Translations under genes and position numbers: made by a program
Shown here: positions 46,449 to 56,100 of the stretch, piece by piece
How the letters are laid out: every line of letters starts with the position of its first letter
How positions within the stretch are numbered: position 1 is the first letter of the stretch
Notes under the pieces: generated by a model
What the model saw: the letters and a program-made list of their open reading frames with translations, nothing else
Told to the model about the DNA's origin: nothing
Databases searched by the model: none
Assembly: GCF_021018805.1 (NCBI RefSeq)
Contig: NW_026960609.1
Coordinates: 2,108,001 to 2,172,000 of the forward strand
Origin: Prinia subflava
Lineage: Eukaryota; Chordata; Aves; Passeriformes; Cisticolidae
DNA: 64,000 bases
Direction of reading: 5' to 3'

Positions 46449-49400
46449 ACAAGGAAGGTGAAATTACGTGCTTGCACAAGACTTCCACCTCTCACAAGTG
46501 TTTAATGTAACTACACTTGAATGCATGTGGCACATTAACCAACCTCTTACTGCTTGGCCTGCTCTGTCATCTTTTTGGTTGAAAATTGGTACCAAATTAT
46601 TTAAGGTCAGGTGAGATGAAAAATTCCCTATGTTTAGTAATCGCTGGTTACTCTACAATTAAATGCCTCTCAAAGGTTTTCTGGCCTTTTTGTTAGTGTT
46701 TGACCCAATTGCCTTTCAATGCAATGCTGTGTGATGCTGCATCCCTACCAAAAAAAAGAATAATTTTCCTCCATGCAGGCAAGACTGAGAATAAAATATG
46801 TACAGCTTGAAATGCTGGTCAATTCACTTCGGAAAACAGCATGTGAATTTCACAAGCAGAGTAACAGTACAAGTACTGCTACACCTTCTACTTTTAAATA
46901 CATTTACTCTTTATAGAAAAGAAATATGAAAACATTTGGGTTTTGTTTGTTAATAGAAAACTTATGACTGGGAAAATACTGCTATGCAAGTTGGTTTTTT
47001 TTTGGTAAGGCAAATGCTCTAGAGAAATGTTTTAATATTCTCCTGCAAATTATTGTATAAAAAGTAAAGAAAAAAAGGAAATCAACATTTTACATGATCT
47101 GTAGCAGTGACCATTTATAGTTAGGCCAGATGGTCTTATTAGATGTCTGTGGAGAATTGAGGCTTTTTCTCTGTAAAGTGTATTGTTGATAATGAGGTAA
47201 ACTTCCACCTTTTTATTGATCATTGGAATTACTTCCAAATTATTTTAGGCTTGGCAGGAGTTTCTTTTGTAATTGTCAAGAAAATCCAAAGTTAATCCTG
47301 GTGAGAGGTGTAAGTCTTCTCATGATCATCTGTTTTCTGCCAGTGGGGGTTTACGGAGAGCATTTCTGTGTGCTTTATCCCCATTGCAGGCTGTGTTTGT
47401 GCAAAGGTGGGCCTTTCCTAGGGTGTGTCTGTAGGGGCTTAGGTGAGTGGTCTGCCTACCTCTGTATTTTGTCTCAAGTAGAGCAAGTAAAGATTCTCCA
47501 GGGCAAGAGGCATTTAGCCAACAAAATATGCATGCAACAATCTTCTCCTGATTTCAATCTCCCAATGAGTGTCAGTGTAAAAACTTTCTGAGCCAGAAGC
47601 TGCATCAGAATCACATTTCAATAGCTATGGACCATTCTGTTAATTATCTATTTTTTTTTTCTGAATGCCATTAAGCTTTTGATTTCCACAGCATCCTGTG
47701 ATAGAGTTCATTATTTCATTCAGAATCTTTTTTCTCCTAATGGATCTTGCTCGTTGTTCCTCATTTGCTCTTCTTCATCTGCTCAAAAAAGCATTTCTGG
47801 TTTAGGATATGGAGAGGACTGGGCAGCATGTCATTCTCTTATCCTTTTGAGAACTCTAAGAACTGAGTTTTATTGTTTGTTCTTGACAGAAGCTAGACAA
47901 CCTTGTTTTTTAGCTGCTTAAATTTAGCACAGTAAGGTCTGATCACCCAGTCTGTAAACGGGGATGAGCTCGGCCTGGCTTGAGACCTCTGTAGTTTAAG
48001 TCACCTTTTGCAACCCATGAGGTAATCTTATCCTTAAGTTTCAAGTTCTGGTGAAGGATCAGGATACTTGACTGAATTAAATTTATATAAAGTCAGTGAA
48101 GCTGGGCTTTTGATATACAGCTGATACGTATGAATGTAAAGTTACATTCATATGCACTGATCAAATACTTCCATTCTAGTTTTCCATGCTTGTTCTGTTC
48201 AAAACCATATTAACCTGTTCACAAAACATAATGTTTTGTGCCTCTTTACAAATAACAATTTGCCACTTCCAAATGTAACCTATGGATTTTTATAATATAT
48301 AGCTTCCCCCCCCCCCTCCTGTTTCTTCAACTGTGGTGCCTTTGGCTGTGTAAGAAAGAAGGAAAGGCACCTGTTACTGCAAAAAAAGAGCTGCATTTGT
48401 CTGAGAGAGATTTGGAAACTTGAACAGCTTTATCTCAAATTTTAAATAATCACTGTAGTCAGGAAGATTACACACAATCTTTTGGCAAGCTTTATAACCA
48501 TAAAAAAAAGCAGTCTTGATATAAGTAAGATGACCTTTTTTTTGCTTTTTTTGTGGTGTATCACAAGAGGCTGTACTGACTTCCTCAAATCCACCAGTTT
48601 TATGTTTGAGCAACATTCTATTACATGCCCTGAAACGACAATGAAAATAGTTTTCTTTTTAGTTGGCACTTTTAAAATCAGATATGCAAGTTGGACAGAT
48701 GGACATTTAGAGATGTGCTCAGACATCTACTAAATGTTTTTTAAACATTTTATGTGATTGATACTGTATCATGCCAAATATGCAATAATGATGTTGGGAG
48801 ATGGAGTGCTTATTCTGCCTGTTTTGCTTGTTTCACTGATCATTAGTGTAGCTTTTGTATGAAATCCCTGTAGATTTGGAGGGAAATGATTTGGAGGGAA
48901 AATGATGGAGGCCATTTTAAATTATTCAGTTGAATGGAGAACACAGGGATATAACAAAATCAAAGATGGCGTTCCCTTTTTCATCATGAGGGAAAGACTG
49001 TCTTTTGAGTTTGGTGCTGTTGAATCCCTTGGAGGAGAAAGGGAATTGAACTTCCTTTATGAAACAGTGAGTATCAGAAAAGTTATCAAATGTTAGCTGC
49101 AGTGCTTTTAAAAATTCATAGTCTTTCAGACCAGTCTTATTTTTATTTTTTCCCCTCAGAAATTATGGGTTATTTTATATGGATAACATTGCTAAAACTG
49201 ATAATAAATGTGTATTTAGGATTTTTTAAAATCACTTTCTCAATGGGAGAGCGCTGCAAAGGCATTTGTTTTGTGCAGGCAGTGGTGATGCAAGAGTAAA
49301 ATAGCAAACAAAAGTGTTATTTGACTGTGGAGTTTGCTTTGAGTCCTACAAACTCGAAAAGAACCTTGCTTGCTCGGTACTGATAGACACCTATTGCACC

Positions 49401-49632
49401 TACTCTTCCTGTGTGGGACATCCCAGGGTTGTGCAAGTTTTAAATTCTTCAACTTAAAAGTAGTTGAATTGTAAAATAAACTAGATACATATTGTAAAAC
49501 TCTCACTGAGCACCCCTCAGTCCTGATAAAATTATTATCCAACAGAGAGGATGAGTCAATATGTATCTTTAAAAAAAACAGCAGACAAAACCCACCACAA
49601 ATTTCTAATTCCACTTTTTTTCATTTTTTTAG
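46449..49632. other. Host intron immediately upstream of the tetraspanin exon
   Basis: AT-rich with no repeats recognised. A polypyrimidine tract (TTTTTTTCATTTTTTTAG, 49615..49632) forms the 3' splice acceptor of the following exon. Confidence 0.7.
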
Positions 49633-49683
49633 TTCCTTGGCATAGCATTTCTTGGGATTGGATTGTGGGCATGGAATGAAAAG
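49633..49683 (+). CDS. TSPAN5: Tetraspanin exon (first transmembrane segment), probably TSPAN5 exon 2
   Basis: A 51-base exon, phase 0 at both ends, encodes FLGIAFLGIGLWAWNEK. It lies between a polypyrimidine tract plus AG (49631..49632) and the donor GTAAGT (49684..49689). These residues form the second half of the first transmembrane segment and the start of the small extracellular loop of C8-type tetraspanins. The FLGI.FLGIGLWAWNEK pattern fits TSPAN5 better than TSPAN14 or TSPAN17 (comparison from memory). TSPAN5 is a four-pass membrane protein that partners ADAM10. The preceding and following coding exons were not found, so they lie outside the window. One short exon cannot exclude a paralogue or a degenerate copy. 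Confidence 0.8.
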
Positions 49684-51245
49684 GTAAGTTGAATATAGCA
49701 CCAAACTTTGTTTTTCCTCTTTATCTTTTTCTGATGAAATATTGAAACAGTAATATGCTTCATATTTTGTGTTCACACACAGTTCCACACAGTGGAACAA
49801 AATCAAGCCTCTCTGTCAAATAAAACCTTAGCTTGGGTCACTTAGAGGAACACTGTTGGAATCATTCCCAAGAATACCTTGGCAAGAAATGATGACTGAC
49901 ACTTGCCCATAAAATAACCATTTCAATCCTTGCACACTCAGACTGCAGCTCAGATACCAGAACACCCTGCTAGGGCAGTATGGTCAGTGTGTCCCCAGGA
50001 ATGGAGGGGGAGCCTACATGTCTTAGAAGGCAGCTTCCTGAAAAATACCCAACGAGGCTTTGCCTTAACATGGCGTATTAATTGCTGTTCCTCTTAAAAA
50101 AACAAACTCAAAAAACTGAAAATCAAGATGAGCCCTGAAAACCAGTGCAAACCTGAGGCAGAATAACTGTTGTTTTTTCTTGTGCAAATGAAACTGGCCA
50201 CTAGAACACCCTTTGTTGCAGGACTCATATCAGCTTTGAAATGGGAAGTATGTGTGTGGGGGGTGAGCGGGCAGGGAAAGAGAAAACATTTCTGAAACAG
50301 AGCCTAATTTTTAGTTTGCTTGCTGCAGAAATTAGGAAGAAGATAAAATGTCAAGGCATAATTTACAAAACAAGTCAGTATGTCTTGGGTTACTGGATGA
50401 AGAGTTTGGCTTGCTGAAAGACAACAGCCGAAATTAAAGCAAATATTTCCTTTTCTTCTTTGTTTAAAAGATTGAAAATTACAAAACCTGGCTGTTAACA
50501 ATGGTGCTGTGTTGTTCAGTTACATAATAAGTTTTTCTTATTTTAATGAAAAACAGAGTAAGCAATAAATTGATCTTCACTTAGGGCATAATAACTGGTA
50601 CTTGCAGCAGAACAAATAAGAGATTTGGAAGCTCCGGAGTTCTTCCTCTAAAAAATTCAGGACAAATTTTGAGTTGTTAACTTATATTCTAATTTCTCTG
50701 TGTGTGTGCCTTTGATGTAGATCATTACAAACAGTAATGGGATAATAATTAATACACACTGTATACACCTATATAGATGTATAGGTACATTTACATGCCA
50801 TATGATACTGATGTTGGATAGCTCACACAGGCTTAGAAAGAGGTACTGTGACTTTTTTTATTCAGCAGAGGTGTAAAAACATGTTTTATTTAATACTCTA
50901 AACATACTCTCAAAGCTTGTAGCTATGTCTAAGCCCCAGAGAACTGCATTGTTTGGGAGTGGCTTTACAGAAAATATTTGAACATTTTTGTGTCATTACA
51001 GCAGGTAACACAAATGATTCCTCTTTAGAGTGGATGAGCAGGTAAAGGGAAAACAACTATAATGTTTGAAGTCTCAAGTATGCCAGTCTTAACAGCTAGA
51101 AGGTGTTCTGGTGGAATCCTGGTTTGTTAGGGTTTACATATTTTCTGTATGGGAAAACATGTACCCTTTCCTAGGGAAAATGCATTCAATTCATAATTGC
51201 TAATAGCCAGAAGCAAAAGCTCTTGTTTTTACTTGAGATTTGGAC
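49684..51245. other. Host intron (probably TSPAN5 intron 2)
   Basis: It starts with a consensus splice donor. No further exon or repeat was recognised before the ERV R target site. Confidence 0.65.
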
Positions 51246-51251
51246 ATCTGT
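51246..51251. repeat. Left target-site duplication of ERV R (ATCTGT)
   Basis: ATCTGT directly precedes the left LTR, and the same six bases follow the right LTR at 63720..63725. A 6-bp duplication is typical of alpha- and betaretroviral integrases. Confidence 0.85.
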
Positions 51252-51577
51252 TATTGGCGATTGATGAGAGACGGGAAGACTGATTCGGTGATCAGAATTC
51301 GATTTTACTCAGGTTTCCCAAAAGCTTATATACTATTTCAAACAGGTTAATAATTTCTACTACAATAATCAGGTTAAAAATCACACAGAAAACTCATGCA
51401 TTTTACAACAATTCTTTGCTTGCAGAAGTTGATTGAATCTTCTCTCTTCCCTTAAGCAGGTGTAATCCCATCTCCTGTAATCTTCACAGTTCTGTTTGTT
51501 CCTGCCATGGCATCTTGGTTATCAAACTAGCTATGCTAATCAAGTCTGTTTGACTCTCTGTCTTGTGTATTCCCAGA
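51252..51577 (-). mobile_element. ERV R 3' LTR
   Basis: 326 bases, about 97 to 98 percent identical to 63397..63719. In its sense it begins TCTGGGAATAC and ends CGCCAATA, with a TATATAAGC box (plus strand about 51323..51331). About 325 bases is alpharetrovirus-like in length. The polypurine-like AGAAGAAGGAGA (plus strand about 51579..51590) lies just upstream. Confidence 0.88.
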
Positions 51578-51792
51578 TCTCCTTCTTCTGTATTAACCAA
51601 GAACACCCCCTTGATGGCTTTATTAATTAATCTCTGCACACACTGAAGCAAGCAAGGTATAATAACTAATACAATTATTATTAAAATCATTACATGCATT
51701 CCTATCCTAAGAAAATCTTTTAGCCAAGGTGTCAAACCCCAGCCACTAAACAGGTTATCTAGCCAAGATCCAGATTCTACCTTTAAACACAC
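51484..51792 (-). pseudogene. env: ERV R Env membrane anchor and tail
   Basis: This frame continues the Env transmembrane subunit after a frameshift near 51790. It holds a membrane-proximal stretch, a strongly hydrophobic anchor (MILIIIVLVIIPCLL, residues 36 to 50) with a Cys pair nearby, and a short basic tail. The frame then runs straight through the polypurine tract and about 30 codons into U3 before stopping, so the original stop is lost or the tail was unusually long. Confidence 0.75.
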
Positions 51793-52177
51793 TGTCTTTT
51801 AGCTGCTGAATGCTTTTATGGATAGATTCTGAGTGATCAGAAAGATTCATACAACACATTCCATCGAAATCTTCACATCCATGGCCCTGAGCAAGGAGGA
51901 TGAAGTCAATGGCAGCACGGTTTTGAAGGGTTGCATGCCTTATACTGTCAACATCTGTTAATAAATTTGATAAAGCTGAGCTGGTGGCATTTGTCTGCTT
52001 TGCCAGCCAGCAGGCTATCTTATTTAATTGACTTAAGGCCTTTTTTGCAGCCAGTCCTGGCAAAAGCAAAGAAGCCCAATTCATCTGGGTCACAGACCAC
52101 AAAGACAAGTCATCATCGCAGTATTCATCAAATGCATGCACAAATTTCAAGCGGTCGAATTCAGCAATGTGTGTCAC
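51755..52177 (-). pseudogene. env: Integrase-Env fusion frame of ERV R
   Basis: Residues 1 to about 16 (MTHIAEF..LKFVH) are the start of the integrase catalytic core. The frame then passes without a break into Env transmembrane sequence: a hydrophobic fusion-peptide-like stretch (about 33 to 46), a heptad region, LQNRAAID (84 to 91) and a perfect CX6CC motif (C101, C108, C109), followed by a chain-reversal region. The composition and the GHGCED word match the alpharetrovirus transmembrane subunit. A deletion of the integrase core and the whole surface subunit created this joint. Confidence 0.85.
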
Positions 52178-52186
52178 ATCTGTCTG

Positions 52187-52411
52187 TCAAATTTGCAGGC
52201 TCTGTAGACCTCTCGGGTTGACCCCTGTGTTCACATTAGGAAGGGAGCAACGCTGACAGTCAGGGCATATAGAAATTATATTAGAGGCTTGTGCTGGAGT
52301 TAATCTGAAAAGTCTTACCAAAGCCCCAGCATTTTGGTGAAAAAAGGAGTGACTCAGTTTAGCTTGCTCTATTTTGTTAGGCAAAACATGCTGCACTGAT
52401 AAGGTTAACAA
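52187..52411 (-). pseudogene. pol: ERV R integrase zinc-binding domain
   Basis: The N-terminal HHCC module binds zinc and helps integrase assembly. Here H21-X3-H25 and C49-X2-C52 are complete, with the helix LTPAQASNII between them. The frame stops at 52187, and the first integrase core residues follow at 52177. Integrase normally has about 220 further residues with the D,D-35-E triad, and none of that remains. Confidence 0.85.
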
Positions 52412-52952
52412 GTCTGCCTGGGCAGTTACCTTCAGTGAGAAAGCCCTGTAGATTGGAATGTGACCTGATATGCATCACAAAGTAAGGAGCCCTCCTTTGG
52501 TCTAACAGGGAGACCAGCAGTTTTAACCAGGAAAAAAGAATGTCATTTTTAACATTTTTCAAAACAGAATTCTCTGCTCTCTGTACAATACCTGAAACAT
52601 ATGCGGAGTCAGTAACCAGATTAAAAGGTGTGCTGAATTTCTGAAACACTCTGACCACGGCAGCTAGTTCCACTATTTGTGGAGACCCTTCAACAACAGC
52701 AATATCAGATTGCCAAGTTCCAGTTTCAGGGTCCCTCCATACAATCACTGATTTATGCGTTTTCCCAGACTCATCTGTGAATATTGTCATATCTTGCAAA
52801 GGAGTCTCACTTCTCTTTGGCTTGGGGATTAAATTAAAAGACGAACTTAATAATTTGTGTTTAGGCGGATGGATAGATATCTGCCCTGGGTAATTTGTTA
52901 AAGCAATTTGCAATTTTTCAGACATCTGTAGCAACCAATTCAAATAAAACAT
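52377..52952 (-). pseudogene. pol: ERV R RNase H
   Basis: RNase H removes the RNA strand during reverse transcription. The 191-codon frame shows TIFTDESG (catalytic Asp 60), VELAAV (Glu 95), NLVTDSAYV (Asp 115) and a HIRSHSNLQG..TEGN C-terminal motif (161 to 176). The order and spacing fit class II ERV RNase H. It is the longest intact reading frame in R. It runs into the integrase N-terminus, which continues in an overlapping frame. Confidence 0.88.
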
Positions 52953-53129
52953 TGTGAGAGGTAGATAGATATGATCAAAATCTTTCCCAGCGAGAGGTCA
53001 GTCTTTGACAAGCCTTGACAATCAACATGGCCATAAGTTCATCTTGCATGGAAATAGTCTTGGGCATATTGTGAGGCAAAAAGACCCATTCGATAATTAG
53101 CCGAGGGTCTGGTTTTTCTGAGTCCCACT
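52953..53129 (-). pseudogene. pol: ERV R RT connection domain, downstream half
   Basis: Between the RNase H frame and provirus F the minus strand encodes the end of the connection domain (LIIEWVFLPHN then a helix), with a stop near 52970. It joins codon to codon with 60149..60489 on the far side of F. Confidence 0.75.
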
Positions 53130-53817
53130 TGTTATAAACGCCAGGACAAATTTATTGCCAAATTCAATAGTTTGGTTTATTAACATCTAAATCACAAAAT
53201 TTAGAATCAAATTATAACAATTTCAAACAATAAAAACAAAACAATACGAACTCCACGAACAGTGAAACTTACTTGACAGAAGTTCTCCCGGGAAAAGCAG
53301 AGTCAAGGGTGACCCCAGAGACACAGGACCTGGCAGCCAGTGTCTCTAGCTGGGTTCACAAATTTGCCCACCTAAAGGCCCAACTTAAATACTCTTAACT
53401 TCCCCTTTGGCAATCTTCCTCCCATTGTTTCTCTAATCATCGGCCATTAACTTTATTTACATTAAATCTCGAAAGAGTCCCCGGGCATATTCAAATGCTA
53501 ATGTCTAGAGTTAGTCCTTGCTTTGAGTAGGTGTGTGATGACCGATGTAAGTCCTTGCTGGCACGTCTTTGCTGGCACGTAGCGTTTGACCGTTGCAAGT
53601 CCCGATGAGTTTTGCTGCACGTAGGCAGGGGCAAGTCATCAGCGCCCCGTGTTCTCACCTTCTATTTTTGGAGCCTGGAAGATCAGGGAGGTGCTTTACA
53701 GAAATTCGTGAAACGTGCGGGTTGAGCAGACACACACATACCTTCATACAATATATATCACAGTTCCCAATCTATAATTATTTATAGAACATGAATTAAA
53801 TAACTATATTTCCCACA
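53130..53817 (-). mobile_element. ERV F 3' LTR
   Basis: 688 bases; in its sense TGTGGGAAATATAG to GGCGTTTATAACA. It differs from 59461..60148 only at 53188, 53252, 53506 and 53676 (T here, C there). The ends resemble the E and J LTRs. Confidence 0.95.
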
Positions 53818-53839
53818 ACTCCCCCATTTCTTTTCTTTT
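53818..53839 (-). promoter_or_regulatory. ERV F polypurine tract
   Basis: The minus strand reads AAAAGAAAAGAAATGGGGGA then GT, directly before the LTR TG. It is the expected plus-strand primer site. Confidence 0.85.
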
Positions 53840-53936
53840 GGCAATAATTTTAATTCATGTTTTGTATTTAACTTAATTGTTTTCTTCTCTCGAGTTTCTT
53901 GTTCTTTGGAGAAACACCTGACTAGCGATTCTTGAA

Positions 53937-54233
53937 CTATGTTTGCCTTTTCTGCTTTTCTTCTATCTTTCTAATTCCCATGTCCCTGACTGCCTTTGAG
54001 TGCCAGCTAGTTACTTGTGTCTTAACAGGGGTAACTTTTTGGAGGAGCCTTATGTCACAGGGCTGGCTTTTCACTGAGCACACAGCTTGGTTCACACTCC
54101 CTAGAGTGATCTGCAGAAGCTTCCCTCTGTCTGGCCTAGCGTCTGTCGGGTAGCAACTGAACAACAGGGAAGTTTTTCTCTTCGCGACAGCAGGGGCTCT
54201 CTGCTCGGACTCTCGGGGTGGTTCGGCCGGCAT
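53937..54233 (-). pseudogene. env: ERV F env start, mostly deleted
   Basis: A 98-codon frame begins in the same AGGTATGC context as the env start of Q (41069). The nucleotide sequence is alignable with Q over the first stretch, but the frame shifts away from Env, and no signal peptide or transmembrane subunit is present. Only about 120 bases lie between its end and the polypurine tract, so nearly all of env is missing. Confidence 0.5.
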
Positions 54234-54261
54234 ACCTCCTTTTAAAAGCTCTCTACCGAGA

Positions 54262-54588
54262 TTACTTTACTTGCTTTGCCACACACGGCACTACATTAGT
54301 TCGACGGCACTCAGCGGCTAACACTTGGGCCTTTAGATCTAATTTTCCCTTTAACTCCTTTTCGTATATTGAATACTACCTGGGATAATTTGGTTCTATT
54401 AATTCTAAACGTGTGGCACAGTCTAAGAATCGCATAGTCAGAGTGTGTTCTTCTTCAGAACACCTGGGGCATAACCCCAGCAGCTCCTACCCCTACTTGC
54501 AGTGCACTACTCAAATTTCAAGACAATGGATATATGGATTGCAGGGGCATCTAAGTTCAGAGCAGCGCATGGATATTTGTTCTGCCAT
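54262..54588 (-). pseudogene. Cysteine-rich frame between pol and env (F), with stops
   Basis: Homologue of the Q frame at 40699..40998, in the same order between integrase and env. It has the same ATG, the CPC.P.IH element, the GLC.RC pair and the GKLDLKAQVLA end. There are four in-frame stops (near codons 26, 32, 34 and 71) but no frameshift over 108 codons. A five-codon gap removes one Cys of the Q set. Two of the stops (codons 26 and 71) stand where Q has Trp. It extends about 12 codons beyond the Q stop. Function is unknown; a lost accessory protein is the best guess. Confidence 0.6.
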
Positions 54589-54720
54589 TTGTTTCTGATA
54601 TTCTGGGGTTGGAGTTCTTTCTCTTTAAGTTTCTGGAGCTCTGGATTCGCTTTTCCTGATGTTCTAACACCTTTCTTCTGGTTACCCTTCTCTCTCTCAG
54701 TCCTCCTTGTCGGGTGGTTA

Positions 54721-54963
54721 TTAAGTTCTCTTCGAGGCTCTTTTAGGCTGCAGCTTAATGTTTCTAGGGTGTTGGCATCTTCGGTGCAGCTGGACCTTCA
54801 GATCTCTGGGGGAAGAGATGACTTTCCATTCGGGGTTTTTCCTCGGGGCTGTTAGTTTCTTAACCCTGGAGGCGTGTGTCCAGCCTCTTTCAGCTGTTCG
54901 GATGGATGTATCTGTAGTTAAAAGGACAAGAAAGGGTCCCTCCCAATGAGGGGTTAATGACAC
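54721..54963 (-). pseudogene. pol: ERV F integrase C-terminal domain
   Basis: The frame contains LTPHWEGPFLVLLTTDT and RTAERGWTHASRVKKL, the SH3-like tail of gammaretroviral integrase, and is closely related to 40382..40621 in Q. It then runs into a basic tail. The integrase zinc domain and catalytic core upstream are absent. Confidence 0.82.
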
Positions 54964-55646
54964 CGCTTTCTAAGCTCTTATCAGTACTTTATCTCTTGGT
55001 TGTATATCATGAATATACATCGAAATCTTGCAACTTTTTCAGATTGAATTTACTTAATACTAAATTCTAAACTAGCTCAATACTACAGGAATATTGTACA
55101 GAGAGAATCCCTGTCATGTCTACTATCTAGAAAATCTGAATATTAGAACAAGTTATCTAAAACAATTTTGTTAACACAGGTTTTAGCTTTTTAAAGAAAA
55201 ATCTAGTTTAAAAAAAAATAGATGAGCACAAACAATTTGGGCTTATTTCAAGAATTAAACTCAGCACATTCAGAGTGATTTGGCATACAGACAAACATTC
55301 ATAAAACCCAGTATCTTACAATGCTCGGTGACAACAGCAGTTTCTAGGACAATCAGCTGTTAAGGTTACACACATCTTCACTCAGTTTCTACAGTCTCAG
55401 TGCAATGAGTCTGCACTACTGCTAATTAACTGAACTACAAATTTATATTCCAGACCCTTACTCAGCACATTCTCAGATACACACAGCTAAAAGAAGGAAG
55501 CAACTTGAGTGAGACAATGGGACCACCTTCTGTCCCTATTTTCGATGTGCACCCTGCCATGGCCATTTTCACTCAGCCTCCAAGAAGCATCTGCCTTCAC
55601 AACTGCTTCTCACTCTTGCTTCAGCCACCCCTAATGATCAGCAAAA
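54964..55646 (-). other. Non-coding filler in ERV F (integrase core and RNase H should be here)
   Basis: AT-rich and rich in A on the plus strand, with no retroviral motif in any frame. A normal pol would need about 1.3 kb here. The sequence does not match another part of the window that I can see. Confidence 0.6.
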
Positions 55647-56100
55647 TTAACACAATTCTAGAAGTACTATCGGACTTTTCAGCTCTGCTGTTAGCTTGAT
55701 GGCGACACTTCTTATTTTGGTTTGTAATTCTACTGCCTCGTAGCAATTGTGACTACACTCTTCAGATCTTCCCCAGGACAGAAACTGGGCGGGGTTTCGA
55801 GCTGCAGCAGTACGGAGTTCTAACTCTGGGGAATTTACCAGAATTGCCTCATATTTCAATAGCCGGGATTCAGTAAGCTATTTATCTGCATTCTGTTGCA
55901 ATATACTCTTAACATTTTGAGGGGTATACATTACTAAAGGGGCACCGAAAGTTACTTTCTTTGCCTCCTCTACTATCAAAGCCACGGCCACAATTGCCTG
56001 TAAGCATGTGGGCCATCCTTGGCTAACAGGATCTAATAACTTTAAAACATACCCTACCGGTTTCCTGGCTCCCGCCCACTCCTGTGTAAGAACTCTATAC
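55647..56100 (-). pseudogene. pol: ERV F RT connection to RNase H junction
   Basis: The minus strand encodes a gammaretrovirus-type RT connection: a GYVLKLLDPVSQGWP-like segment, an ALIVEEAKKVTFGAP helix and strand, then MKYEAILVNSPELELRTAA and NPAQFL (frame 55647..55859). One stop lies near 55888. The RT fingers and palm, with the YVDD box expected upstream, were not found. Confidence 0.75.

Noticed and set aside
48902..49096. 64-codon plus-strand frame upstream of the tetraspanin exon
   Set aside because: I considered it as a preceding exon, but it does not resemble the tetraspanin N-terminus, and the known first coding exon should end in a Phe-Trp motif just before the splice site.
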